Positions 1 to 13,106 of a DNA stretch of 64,000 nt are shown piece by piece. Positions within the stretch are counted from its first letter, which is position 1. Each line of letters opens with the position of its first letter. The DNA is from Paraphysoderma sedebokerense (taxonomy: Eukaryota > Blastocladiomycota > Physodermatomycetes > Physodermatales > Physodermataceae). The position numbers and the translations under genes were made by a program. The DNA is taken from positions 114,482-178,481 of the forward strand of contig JAHLJZ010000046.1 in assembly GCA_025602915.1 (NCBI GenBank), given 5' to 3'. Under the pieces are notes generated by a model. It was not told the origin of the DNA and ran no database searches. It was given only the letters and a program-made list of their open reading frames with translations.

Positions 1-360
1 ATTTACATTTGTATACACCAGTAATTACATTGATGAATCGATTTAACTAGTCACGACAATCCATGCCGCCTACTTGTTCATTGCCCGCAACTTCGGCAAA
101 AGATGATAAACATAAATCGTGGTAAACAACATAACAACATAGCCGTAACAAGCTTGAATCACAATGAACTAGATGCATCGAAATATTGACCAAACTTGTG
201 AAATACGATAGTGAAAAATAAGTATAATTAAATGACATCGAAAGAGGGATGGATACGAATAGGTCGTGACAGTATTTAAATATTGTTGAGGGATAAAGGG
301 ATAAATAGGATAAAATAATAATTTGTTTGAAAATCGTGATGTTCATCAATTATAATAAAT
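1..360. other. 3' flank of GMD, no gene seen
   Basis: AT-rich sequence beyond the stop codon of the GDP-mannose dehydratase gene. Open frames here are short and have no recognisable motif. Nothing else could be supported. Confidence 0.5.
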
Positions 361-2505
<2,145 letters not shown>

Positions 2506-3122
2506 CTTGGCGAGGAAAATCTGGGAGAATATGGGGTGATTCTGAGTGACGACTGATGGCAAAACACAGCAGTGCGAGGGGAATGTAGGTGGAGATGAAT
2601 ACAAGATAAAAGAGGACTGGATGTGGTGAGATGATTTCCCCTGGGTTCCCACAAGCGCGCAGAGTCGCAGTTGAACCAAACGCGTCCATTTTCCCTCTCT
2701 GCCTATTGTCCTCGTTCCCCGGCATTGTTCCCTCCCTCTGCCACTCTCCTCCACGCGTTCCCTCTTGCACTGATACTCTCATTACACTGGAATTCAATGA
2801 ATGTGTGTTTTATTTCTGTACATTGACATGAATCCAAACATACTCGTGCATCCCACACCTACTCCCCTTCACTTTGTCCAAGAAACCACTATGGTACAAT
2901 TTAGGATCCCACAAGGATCCCTCTATGCATCTAAAAATTTCACAGCTCTAGACAACGCTGCATCAAAGTTCAACTAAATATGGGTATAGAACGAAACCGA
3001 AAAAGAAAAACACAGTCAAAACATCGCCATCGACTTCAGCATATGGTACAGGACGCATTCACAAAATAGGGTTAGCTAGGATACAATGCAAATCTATGCA
3101 AGACATCTTCTGTGAGAAACAT
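2506..3122. other. Intergenic: GMD 5' flank and family copy 1 3' flank
   Basis: This 617-base stretch holds the promoter side of GMD, with pyrimidine-rich runs near 2690-2770, and the 3' flank of the next gene. No gene could be supported on either strand. Confidence 0.5.
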
Positions 3123-4332
3123 TCAAATCGGATTTCGTACAGATATCAAATGCCCAATTTTCTTGTCTAGCTTTTGCTTTTTGGTATTTAGACTGGCTGC
3201 CTTCCTACGACTGACACCAATAGCTGACACGACCAGGTCAGTTATTTGACTGGAAAGCGTGCAGAACAATTCTTCCCTTGATTTTTGTAAATACCTGAGA
3301 ACTATTGAAGACGAAAAATAAAATTAGACTCGTTAGTGATCAAAAGAAAGAGACGAAATGCGAGGAAATGGTGAAAGAGAATTCTTACCAGGCTGAACTT
3401 CAGCTGTCTTTGTCCTCGCAGGCTGCTTTAAAATGCCGACTTCAGCAAACTGAGTCTTCCTCCTCTTCTCTATCAGTTCAACAATATCTTTTTCTTGCTC
3501 GGTTTCTTCCCGTTTCCTCTTCAAAGATGGAGACAAAGAACCCAATCGGAGAGCATTAATGCTAGGGGATGGAGGGGAAGGTGGGGGAGAAGGCGGTGAT
3601 AAAGATGAAGATACAGAAGGGAAAGGAATTTTATGGATGGAAGCAACCTCTTCATCTGATAATGTCGAGAAAGGAATGATAACCGGATCGGAAGTATCGG
3701 CGGGCGAACTGGTCGAGGAACGTGAGGGCGTGAACAGGGATGAAGGGTTACATGATATGGAGGGGGATGATACACAGGATTCTACTATTTCGTTCATTTT
3801 TTTACTATTTAATTTGTTATGAGATTTTTTTATCTTGGATTTCTTCTTGATACTTCCATTTTTCTTACTGACTTTTCGGAGCGGACAGTGCCCAAGTTTG
3901 GAGTCTAATTTTGTTTCATGGACCAGGAACCAAAAAAAAAATTTTTTAATCAGCGACACAATTATAAATTATCATCCGTTAACTCAAATCTGAAATTCTC
4001 ATCAACAGATACCAAAGAGTTTTTAAAAGATAGAGAAACTTACAATGCTGAACCAATTTTGGTACCACTACGGTTTTCACCACCCCGTTCACTAATTTCT
4101 CCAACTTGTATTTCCCACTCCACTTGTACTTGCTTTCCGTTTCTTGATCATCTTTGGTTTTGGTTACATTGGATTTACAATGCACCATTACCCTAGATAT
4201 CTGCTGAACGAGTTCTCCGTCTACGACGATAATTTCGAAACGTAGAGAACTAGGTCGTGGGATGAACGATTTTTTGGGGATGGTGCCCACGTTTAATTTT
4301 TTGAGACTCTGGTCGGCAGAAATTTGGGACAT
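3123..4332 (-). CDS. Unrecognised four-member family, copy 1
   Basis: I do not recognise this protein. Three coding exons (4332-4044, 3904-3389, 3301-3123) joined by two phase-1 introns give 327 residues. The start was chosen because all four copies begin with Met-Ser. Visible layout: an N-terminal block with RPSSLRFEIIV and, at the exon 1/2 boundary, VVPKLVQHY, whose Tyr codon is split by the intron; a basic Ser/Pro-rich middle with Lys-rich runs; the block DIVELIEKRRKTQFAEVG followed by LKQPARTKT; and a C-terminal 59-residue probable helical segment with LQKSREEL and SSQITDLVVSAIG. Basic clusters suggest nuclear location (inference). Closest to copy 4 at 30-31 kb, with which it also shares an upstream element. 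Copies 2 and 3 follow on the same strand. Confidence 0.8.
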
Positions 4333-4694
4333 CGTAGAGTACAGCCCAAGAGACGAATGATAGAGAGATGCGGTATTACAGAGGATAATGCACAAAAGAA
4401 AAAAGTAGTCGACGAGATGTAAAGGGGGAGGGATGATTTTGGAGGGGTGACTTGAGCTCCAAAAAAACGAGGGGTCAAAAGGGAGAAGCGTGATTCGAGA
4501 GGCTGCTTGGAGGGCAGGATAGACGAGGGACGGGGAGAGAGAGACGAGGATGAGGGAGGAGGGGGGAGATGAGGTCGGTTGGGAGGGAATGTCGACGGAG
4601 GGTCAGATATATGAAAAGATGGAGGTGTCGGAAGGGACGAAAAGACTAAAAATTTTCGGGTGTGCCCTTGGAGCCGCATCCACAATCGTTCTAT

Positions 4695-4742
4695 TTGGTT
4701 CACCCGTTCACCATTGTTGTCGCGTCGTTCACTCTTGCGATT
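4695..4742. promoter_or_regulatory. GTTCAC-cluster element upstream of family copy 1
   Basis: Contains three GTTCAC hexamers within about 40 bases, beginning TTGGTTCACCCGTTCACC. The block is almost the same as 31771-31821 upstream of family copy 4: both begin TTGGTTCACCCGTTCAC, both then have GTCGCGTCGTTCACT, and both end TTGYGATT. It lies about 360 bases upstream of the copy 1 start codon. A role as a transcription-factor site is inferred from its conservation between two paralogues. Confidence 0.5.
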
Positions 4743-5186
4743 TAATTGTCGCCGCAAAACATCTCAAACTCTCTCCCTGTTCTAGAGTCCGCTCTCCTGC
4801 GCACTTTGCATATCATCTACATTGATACCTTTTCTTCCACTGCTCAACTAATAATGAGTTTCTCCATACCCCACACTCTTGTGTTTTCATCTCACGGGCA
4901 AAGTCAGTCCAAAATAATACATGTTTGCAATTTTAAATCTCTTTTCGCCTCATTCCAACATCCACCCATATCATCCATCCAACAATCCACAGGGCCACCA
5001 TACCCCATCGACCATAACTATACTCTAAACCATGTTCAAATTTTCAATCAAACCCGCTAAATGCACTCCACGGTCCACTTTGCGTCTCATGAGGTGTAAA
5101 TGTCTACTGACGTTCATCACGCAATGCCGCCCCCATGTGGTACGGCGTGTGTCAAATCCACCTGACACCAACAATGCCAAAAATCA

Positions 5187-5216
5187 GGTTCACAGTCTGT
5201 TCACTCTGTGTTCACC
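5187..5216. promoter_or_regulatory. Second GTTCAC-cluster element
   Basis: Three GTTCAC hexamers within 30 bases, spaced like the cluster at 42796-42824: GGTTCAC, then GTTCACT, then GTTCACC. It lies between family copies 1 and 2, about 860 bases upstream of the copy 1 start. Function unknown; called by similarity to the other clusters. Confidence 0.35.
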
Positions 5217-5497
5217 ATGGAACTCGATACGCCCATCGAAACCATACATGTTTGATGTTATGAGGTTTACTCCTGCCATGCCTGCCAAGCTCTACGTCAC
5301 GGCATTTTCGGGAATCGGGATGATATTTCACGCAGGTTTCCACAGTTAGGAACTTGGAGTTTAATAATGAACGAAAAAGCAGGATCGAGGGAAAGTTATC
5401 GATGGATGGTAGTTGATGCATAGTTGATGTGGTACTTTGGATGGTTTGTAGCCTCGACTGGTAAGTTTAAAAAAAAGTTACTATGATTACGTGCTAG

Positions 5498-5770
5498 TTT
5501 TTTGATGACGTACGTTTGCATCATAAGATGATTGATAACTCATCATGGAGAGTGCGATGCAAGGGCAAAGTGCACTGCCGTGTGATTGATGCACCAAATG
5601 AAAAGGAATTCACTGAAGAAAAACAGAGTATATTAACCGTTTTACCGGTACATGGTGATCCAAAAATAATAAACACGATTAAAGACGAACTAAAGTTCCT
5701 ATCTGAAAATGTACATAAATCTACAATACAATATATACAACAAAAAATTTTTTGGCCACGTTTAACTTGA
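5498..5770 (+). pseudogene. FLYWCH-like zinc-finger remnant
   Basis: An open frame between a TAG at 5495-5497 and a TGA at 5768-5770. It encodes a stretch with FFDDVRLHHK, then SSWRVRCKGKVHCRVIDAP, and later LPVHGDPK followed by a charged helix-like tail. The order Trp, Cys, Cys, then His-x-Asp-Pro is reminiscent of FLYWCH-type zinc fingers, which often occur in transposon-derived genes. No convincing upstream exon or catalytic domain is present, so it is called a fragment. Its last bases overlap the 3' end of family copy 2 on the opposite strand. Confidence 0.35.
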
Positions 5771-6867
5771 ACTTAAAGGAGACGGGTGAATGGCTTTGAT
5801 TTGTTTCTTTAGTTTCTCTTGATGATGTTTTATCTTGGTAGCTTTAGTTGATAGTATATTTGGTTTGGATAAAGAATTTGAGAGTTTGTTCATGTATTGA
5901 TCGAGATTCAGCAGCAGATCGTCACGGCAACGTTGGAGGTAACTTGGGGCTGATGGAATGGGTAAAAAATTTGGCGTTAGACAAGTTGCAATGAGAATCA
6001 GCCATAAAAAGTACGCAAGGAGAACAGAAAGAAGAGACTGTGAATGAATGTAGCAACATACCATTTTCAGGTGTGATAAAAGTACCGCCATTCGAGTCCC
6101 CAGCCAAATTCGCCCTTCGTTTCGCGGAAGGGCTTTGAATGGAGCTTTCCTCTGACGTTGTTTCATTTCGCTTTCGTTTCTTACATTTCTTTGGCTTGCC
6201 GTTACTTTTAGATTTACCACTAGACGTCCTTGATTTGGCGGTTTCCGAAGACTTCTCTGTGGGGCTTGCTGGTGGCGAAGGAAAATAGGACTTGCGTGCA
6301 TTTACAATGATTTTTGGTGATAATGGGGTAGAAGGATGAAGAGGTTGACTAGATATGACAACAGGAGATGGAATCTCCAAAGTTTCGTCTTTCTTCTCTT
6401 CTGGGTTTTCTTGGCCCATGTCGTTTTCGGAGGAGTCAACGGTCACTGTCGGGGTGGTGACTTTGATGGTCATTGACTTTGATTTAGAATTTTTCTTAGA
6501 CTTTGTACTGTTCTTCATTTTTGTGTTTCTTCGTTGATTCGTCTTTTTGAGTATCAATTTAGAAATCCGTTCTAATCGCTCATCACCTGATTCCTTGTCT
6601 ATGTAACAAAACGTTAATTTATCGCATGAATATCAAAAGAGATATAAACCAAGACTTACATTTATGGTATAATTTTGGAATAACATAATGATCAATAATA
6701 CGTTTTGACTTTTTCCTTGACTTCCGGACACTCAAATTTGTGCCGTTCGAGGAATCGGTATTTTCGGGCTTGGACTTTTCGGTTGCCATTTTAAAATCGT
6801 TATAGTCGCTGAGTTCGTAGCGCAGGTTACTTGGTTTAGAATGAAGAGAGGAAACTTCCAAAGACAT
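5762..6867 (-). CDS. Unrecognised four-member family, copy 2 (most diverged)
   Basis: Three coding exons (6867-6660, 6598-6062, 5949-5762), both introns phase 1, 310 residues. The same intron positions as the other copies identify it as family even though the sequence has drifted. The N-terminus has KPSNLRYEL; the exon 1/2 boundary has VIPKLYHKY with the Tyr codon split; the middle is very Lys/Ser/Pro-rich with probable nuclear localisation signals (KKCKKRKRNE, SAKRRAN); the tail has YLQRCRDDLLL. The ITDL-V-x-x-x-G signature of the other three tails is lost, and the last exon is 188 bases instead of 179. Function unknown. Confidence 0.75.
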
Positions 6868-7826
6868 TGTGGCGATATAAATCACAGAGTAAACTAGCTG
6901 TGCGGCAACGGATTCTTACGAAAGGCTGTTTTCTACACAGTCGTTCTGATGGTGCGTTGCTGAATGCAGAATTCTGACAGTTAGCCTCGGCCGGGTAGTC
7001 TGTCGGTCAGAAGCAAAACCAAGGGTAAGGAAAATATGAGAAATATGTGTCTGAATGTTTTAGGGACGAGAGTTGTGCAGAGACTTCAAATCCAGAGACA
7101 TTTAATCAAAACGGCCTTATGTAAGAAACTCGGGATGAGCTTAAGAACGAGTGAACGGGCGATGGAGATTCTGTGAATGACGGATCAAATTTCGTGCAGA
7201 ACTCGCAGCGTGGCTCGGTCAACCTTTTTTCCAGCTTCATTCATGGACTGACATGAAAGCTCATTTTCTCTTTGTGCAATGATGGCAGTAGAACGCCTCC
7301 TACTGAGAATTCTTCATCAGAGGTCCATGAGATTGTTATTCTTCTAATTGCGTTCTCACACCTCATTTGGGGCAGGTCTCAATACTCCGACTTGCAACAA
7401 TCACCCTCCAGTAGCGCCATCATGAACGCTTTTAAAAGGGTGCACAACAAGGACGTTGTGGCAACAATCAAATTCGTATAACCTTCAGCGGGGTAGTTCA
7501 GTTATCACCGTTTGTGAGACCTCATAAAGTAAAAGGCGGGTGCACCAAAGTCATATTTAAGATGCATGCCGGGAAGAATGCGTGGTGGCACTGAAATCTA
7601 ATTGATCTGCTCAAATGTGTCTGCGCGTTTGGCGCACGCATCAAGCCATCTGAACAATCTTCATTTGATGATAAATAATAGGCATATATTGAGTCAATTC
7701 ACATAGGTTGAGGGGCATTATTCTTACAAATCAGTTTCTGCCAAGAATACAGGGTATAGCTCGATTGTAATGATTATATAACAAATTAGAAAACATACAT
7801 CTACATACAATAATTCATAACTTTCT
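6868..7826. other. Intergenic between family copies 2 and 3
   Basis: About 960 bases with no supported gene. One GTTCAC hexamer occurs on the minus strand near 7150 (CCCGTTCACT read in reverse), about 285 bases upstream of the copy 2 start. A segment near 7490-7550 slightly resembles a tRNA 5' half but was rejected. Confidence 0.45.
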
Positions 7827-9028
7827 TTACAGATCCGCTCTAACAGTCACTAAACACTGCACCCTCTTTTCTAGCTTCTCTTGCCTCGTTTTTAGTTTGG
7901 AAGCCTTGGATGTGGATTGCCCTATCTGTGATACAGAGAGATCAGTGATCTCCCTAGTGATAGTCAACAATAAAGATTCCCTCGACTTTTGTAATCGGGA
8001 TTTTGCTAAATGAAATATCCACAGTCAGAACGGAGATTCCATAAAAATAAAAATTTGATTTGAGAGGTACGAACCAAGTTCTAATGGGATCGTTTGCTTC
8101 AATCGCAAAGTACCGGCCTCTGCGATATTGCTCTTTCGTTTTTTTTGTATGGTTCTAGCTGGAGATCCCGAGTTAGTTTGGTGCCGCCTCCTCTTTTTCG
8201 GTCGGGGTGAAGATTTGCTCTGACTGACACTAGGGCTTTGGACTTTTAAGTTGTCAACCTTGGACGGTGGTGAAGGGGGCGGTGAAAGAGGTGAAGCTTT
8301 ATTGGAAGCTTGGTCAGACGTCTTTCCTGAGAGCGAAGTCTCCTGGGTTCCCGAATTGGCGTGGCTTGTGTGCAACGGTTTGGCAGTGCTAATTGAAACT
8401 AAAGATGAGTTGGTGGATGTGAATGTTGCTGTGCTGGTAGTAGATTTAGAAGAGCGCTTTTTAGATTTTTTTATGTTCTTTTTCTGTTTAGTTGGTCTTT
8501 TCTTGATCGTTTTCGCCACTCGTTGCAAATATTCTTCATTTGAATTCTCATCTGGCAAAAATAAAGTCAAAAAAGGTAGAAAAGACAAAAGTTAGACATG
8601 CACACATTTCATTGAAAAGAGGCCTTTAAGTAGTAACTATCATGCGCTCGTTTTTGCCTTTAAATACCATTGGAGGGATCCCGTTGCTAGGATGAAACAA
8701 AAGTCATCGCACCACTGCTCTCGTCACAAGAATCCGAAAAGTACAAGGAAAATAATCAAATAAAAAGATATCCAGAGAGATACTTACATTTTCTGTATAT
8801 GTTGGGAAGAACGATGCACTTTTTAACACTGTTGGCCGCATCAGTTTTGACTCTGAGATTCTTTGATTTGGGTTTAGGGCTCAGGACGATTTCATCGAGT
8901 TCCGAGAGTTGAGCGAATACATTCCATAACTCTGCAGACTCCTCTTCAATGACAGGTAGCAGCTCATTCTTGAGGGAGCTAGATTTGCGGACGAATCGTT
9001 CCGAGAGGAAAGTCGGCGGGGTAGACAT
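7827..9028 (-). CDS. Unrecognised four-member family, copy 3
   Basis: Three coding exons (9028-8788, 8551-8075, 8005-7827), both introns phase 1, 298 residues. N-terminus begins MSTPPT, then RKSSSLKNELLPV; the exon 1/2 boundary reads VLPNIYRKY, with the Tyr codon split as in its relatives. The middle is Ser/Thr/Lys-rich with PPPSPPSK and the basic run PRPKKRRRH; the block IQKKRKSNIAEAGTLRLKQ corresponds to the EKRRKTQFAEVG block of copy 1. The last exon is 179 bases and carries LQKSRESL and TREITDLSVSQIG. Function unknown; nuclear location inferred from basic clusters. Confidence 0.8.
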
Positions 9029-9518
9029 GAGGGAGGGATGGGGTATTTTTCGGGGGGGAATGGCAGTCCGGTCGTCGCAGAAGAGAGAGGGAGGGGTGTG
9101 GGTATTGAGGGCGAGTGAGAAGGAGAGGAGTCTGGAGGGAATAGAGACTGAGTGGAGAGGTGGAGAGATGGGAGGGATGGAGAGGAGGGTGAATGCGAGC
9201 GTGAGTGTGGACGGGACAAGAGGGCATTGAGGCGCACGTCAACCGGCCCAAATGCATTCTGCGCGCGCATTGTCTGCCCATCCCACCAATCGGCTGTCCC
9301 TCCGCTCATTGGCTTCGCTCAGAAATATACATGGCCGTAGATGGAACTCTGAGGTGCGGAATTCAATGTCTTGCCCTATTGTCCTCCATTGTCCTCCGCT
9401 GTGGCTCCCCTCCCACACACAATCACTGACCCTGGCTTGTTCAGTTCCCTTCATTCTTGAATTCTTCTCCTCCAGCTTATCCTATACCTCTTGTTCTCAA
9501 CGTTCTCTTGGCTTGACT
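9029..9518. other. Intergenic upstream of family copy 3
   Basis: Purine-rich (GGA/GAG) sequence around 9020-9210 followed by more mixed sequence. It is probably the promoter side of copy 3. Long open frames here come from low-complexity DNA and were not accepted. Confidence 0.4.
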
Positions 9519-10553
9519 ATGTTGGGAGGCGATGAGCGCCAGCACTTTATTCCCTATCCACTGCCAAGAAAGCGAAAAGTCTGTCCTCTACCCTCAGAGT
9601 ATGTACATAATTGCGATGTTCTGCGGCCCATTCCGTTTCTCTCTCCATGCAATCTCTGCTCTAGGTGACCTCTAAGAATTCACATTCATCCCCAGCCCTA
9701 AATTTAAGCAACTTATTGAATACCCTACAAGCCACACATGCCGTACACCAAGATAACACTTCTTTGCCATCGAAGTTTTGCCCCGACTGACGCCAGACGA
9801 GGCACTCTAAAGAAGTTTGGCAAGCAATCCAGCAACCACGACGTGGTGAGTCCTAAAAGAGTTTAAATCAATATAAAGAGACCAACGGAGACGCCAAAAG
9901 TAATTGACTTTTCCGTTGTAAAGCCTACCAAGGCATGGTTTAAGCTACTTTGTATCCTCTGTATTTTCATGACCAGTTTGCAACGTGAGGTGTGGATCTA
10001 CATTCAAACTAGCAATTGATAACTATCCATCATTGGGTCACACTGATCATGAGTTTGAGTCTTTCAATCACTTTGAATCACCCGGTATCCAAAAATAGGT
10101 TTCATCAGCCAAACTTTATATTCCCACGTTCAACATCAACTCCTCTTTCATGGAGTACATGCGTGAATCAATAGTTTAGTAAGGCAGTGATCAGAGGCCC
10201 CATGAATGAGTAAAAGTAAGCTTTAATATGTCATGAACTCCATATATATAGATTTTTAACAGGCAATGAATTGATGCATATGATGCCACAAAGGCTTTCA
10301 TTCAAAGTATGTGCATTGTATACTTTTGAGGAACTTAATCACTACGAGACAATACACACCATTCTTGCTCTTGTTTTTTCGGCTGGGACGCGTCTTCGGC
10401 AACGGAGGTCACGGAACTACTACGGAACCAGCAGCGAAGAAATCAAAAATTTACCCCAAACATCCGTTGCCCGATTTGCACCAAAAAACGAGGTCAAATA
10501 AATCAAGGACATCACAAACCATTGATGTAGTGATTGTTTGGAGTGTATATTAA
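9519..10553 (+). other. Possible unresolved small gene or exons
   Basis: Several short open stretches on the plus strand look mildly coding but cannot be joined with confidence. They are an ATG at 9519 opening MLGGDERQHFIPYP with a basic RKRK run and a donor-like GTATGT; an ATG near 9738 opening MPYTKITLLCHRSF that runs to a GTGAGT donor near 9845; and a basic segment ending at 10553 with EPAAKKSKIYPKHPL. No family was recognised. It may be one intron-rich small gene, separate fragments, or chance. Confidence 0.2.
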
Positions 10554-10945
10554 GAAATTAGATGTTTCCATCAAACGGTAAAGAAAACGTGTTACTTTTT
10601 ATTCCATCCATCATATGATTATACCCGAACACAATAATTTTTCTTTCATGTAAACTGTGTTTAAATCGACGTTAAAAGAAGAGGCAGTGATAAAAAAATA
10701 AAGTGCATACGCAACAAATATAAATAGGAATTATGTATCTACAGTATATTTATGATTCCCATAATGAGATCTATATGTATATCTTTAATTAATAAGTTAA
10801 GAGATGAGATGCCTATGAAATTGCCAACATGAATGATAAATGCCACAAAGTACGAATTGCAAATATGTAGAATTGAGATTGATCGTGAATTAAACGATGC
10901 GGTGAGTTTTGAGCGTGTGGTGGTGTGCAATATAGATAAGAATCC
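10554..10945. other. Intergenic, no gene seen
   Basis: AT-rich 3' flank of the GH16 gene; nothing supported on either strand. Confidence 0.45.
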
Positions 10946-12252
10946 TTAATTGCAAACTTTGTACTTGAAGTAGGTATATTCCGCTTCAAATTTTCTGGAT
11001 TTGTTGACGACGCCAGCCCAGCGACCATCTATGTATTATTGGATATATCAATGGATCTGTCAGAGTCTTTCGAATGCACAACAAGATGAACTCAATGGAA
11101 AATACGTACCAGCAACTTGACTAGCATCCCAAACTCCAAAGTAAATCTTGGAGGGCAATGTAGGGAACATTTTGAATCTGTTGTTTCTTCTTAAAGTGCG
11201 GACGTGACGGTTGTTCATGTACCACCTAAAGCAACAAGGAAATACAAAGGGGACGTATTAGTATTAAACGAACTATCATAACAGGGAAATAGATAAACAT
11301 ACTTGACGTAATTTTTGGTCCAAACGATCTTGTAAGTATGGAAACCTTTAGACATATCAACGTTCATATTGTGAAAGCCAGCCTGGTTTGTGCAACGAGT
11401 ATTCGTTAGGGCAATATTATCGAATGACAATAAATATTGATAACTTACAGTTCCTCTTCTCCATACTCCTCCAATAAACCAGTTGGTTTGGATTTGGTTT
11501 GTTTTCTAAAGAAAAGGGAATCAGAATGCAATTAGTATCATTATCCGGGCAGACGCATATCGCTTCATCTCAATGGGGATCAAAGATTGAATCCCAAAAG
11601 AACAAAGACGTATGAATTCATGTGGAGAGCAAACCTACCCTTCCAACCCACTCAAAGTCGATTTCATCTCCTTTCAAATCTGGGGCTCTGAGTACGAACG
11701 CACTCACGACACCTGGACCTTTCGCGATCTTCATTCTCATTTCGAATTCACCTTCAGTGAAGTCCTTTGGCCAAAAGGCAATAGTAGGTCCACACATAGG
11801 ACCAGGACCAACATCGACTAATCTTGTCTTCAAAACACCATTGTTGAGTGAAATACCACCGGGGCAGTTAGTGGTAATTGACCAATGCGGCCCAAGTGAG
11901 GTGCCGTTGAAGTAGTCGGCAAAGCGTTCGCATCTTCTACCGGAACCACGACGACGAGGTTCGGGAACCGGCTCAGGAAGAGGGGTTGCGTTGGTTGTAA
12001 GGGTAAGAGATACAATCACCGTTGCTACGATGACGGACTATTGAATTTCCGTGAGTAGTACGATGACGTGGACGTGATTGGGAGGTTTACGTGAATAATC
12101 CACAGAGCAAAGGGAGGAAGAATACTGTCGTTAGCAAGAACTGAAGAGGTAACTACATGAAAAACGATCACATATAGAGCGAATAAAGTATAATATCAAT
12201 CTTTATGCTAAATTGCTAATTGATAACATACCAGGATCGCAAGTCTATGCAT
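10946..12252 (-). CDS. Secreted GH16 family glycoside hydrolase/transglycosylase
   Basis: Secreted cell-wall enzyme of glycoside hydrolase family 16, in the style of fungal Crh enzymes that link chitin to glucan. A 7-codon first exon (ATG at 12252, donor after 12232) joins an exon coding the rest of a hydrophobic signal peptide (SVIVATVIVSLTLTT). The mature part begins with a Pro/Arg-rich linker, then CERFADYFNGTSLGPHW. The catalytic motif is DEIDFEWVG, matching E-x-D-x-E of GH16. Downstream exons carry TNWFIGGVWRRGT, HTYKIVWTKNYVKWYMNN and a C-terminus ending KVCN. At least four introns are present. No chitin-binding module or clear GPI signal is visible, so the exact substrate is uncertain. 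Confidence 0.85.
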
Positions 12253-13106
12253 GGTGGAAGAGTCTTAGGGCTGAGATTGTGATCGATGGGTACAGTCAAA
12301 GTCCGTTATTAGATCCGGCAACAAAGAGATCTGATTCAGAGTGAATATAAATATTGGGGAAAGAAGAATGTAACGGACGCAAAGATTTATAGATGAGTTT
12401 CCAGAGAAGGAAGTCGACGCAATGCTGTCTGTGCGTTACAGCGAACAACGAAACGGTAAAGTACGTCCACGTGACCTGACGCCAATGACGTTCGTGGACA
12501 AAACGCGTTCTCTCCTGTTCGCTCTGGCAAAAAGAGCAAATGCTCAGACAACTTTTCAGCAAGGGTCACCTGCTGGGTACCATTTGCCATGGGAATGAGT
12601 GTTATGTAAACAGCAAAATGGGACAATAGATGCATCGGATAAACAGGACGCTATCGATGGAACAACTGACGTCAGGCATGTGAGCCCGTGAAAAAAATGA
12701 CGACAAAACCGCTTCAATATAGCAATCATGTGTAAACTTTAAACCTTTTTGTAAATAATAAAGGTACTCGCTGCAGTCATATTCTCATTGAAATTCTGTT
12801 ATTTCACTGGACAATCCTACTGCGACCAATGAACAACAAAAGCACAGTCATTTTATTACACATAAGGAACTCACGTCCACAATTGTCACCATTTATTCAT
12901 AATTCATTACTGAATCAGTCTATCAAATGGCGTCCGTTCGTACAAATAAAAAGAGTATCAACAAATACATAGTCGGCCCATTATAAAAGCTAATCTGTTT
13001 GCGTAGTTACACCTATCCACAATCGGAATTGAAAATTCCTGCTACTATCTGCTGTTATTTACCCTCATCGGCATGCTATATATCCAATGGTATCATTGCG
13101 GAGTGC
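12253..13106. other. Intergenic, no gene seen
   Basis: About 850 bases between the start of the GH16 gene and the stop of the anillin-like gene. Short frames here have no recognisable domain. Confidence 0.5.

Larger units (their letters stand above)
4333..5497. other. Intergenic upstream of family copy 1
   Basis: About 1.2 kb. It contains two clusters of GTTCAC motifs (4695-4742 and 5187-5216, listed separately). Short open frames on both strands show no domain and were not accepted as genes. Confidence 0.5.

Noticed and set aside
4293-4757. 154-residue Pro/Ser-rich minus-strand frame upstream of family copy 1
   Set aside because: It overlaps the conserved upstream element and the copy 1 exon in another frame; it is low complexity only.
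7490-7560. tRNA-like 5' half (GGTAGTTCAGTTATCACC)
   Set aside because: It looks like a D-arm but there is no GGTTCGAA-type B box, and no acceptor or anticodon stem could be closed.
9000-9430. Several overlapping long open frames on both strands
   Set aside because: The DNA is GGA/GAG-rich low complexity, which opens many frames at once; no domain or splice pattern favours any of them.
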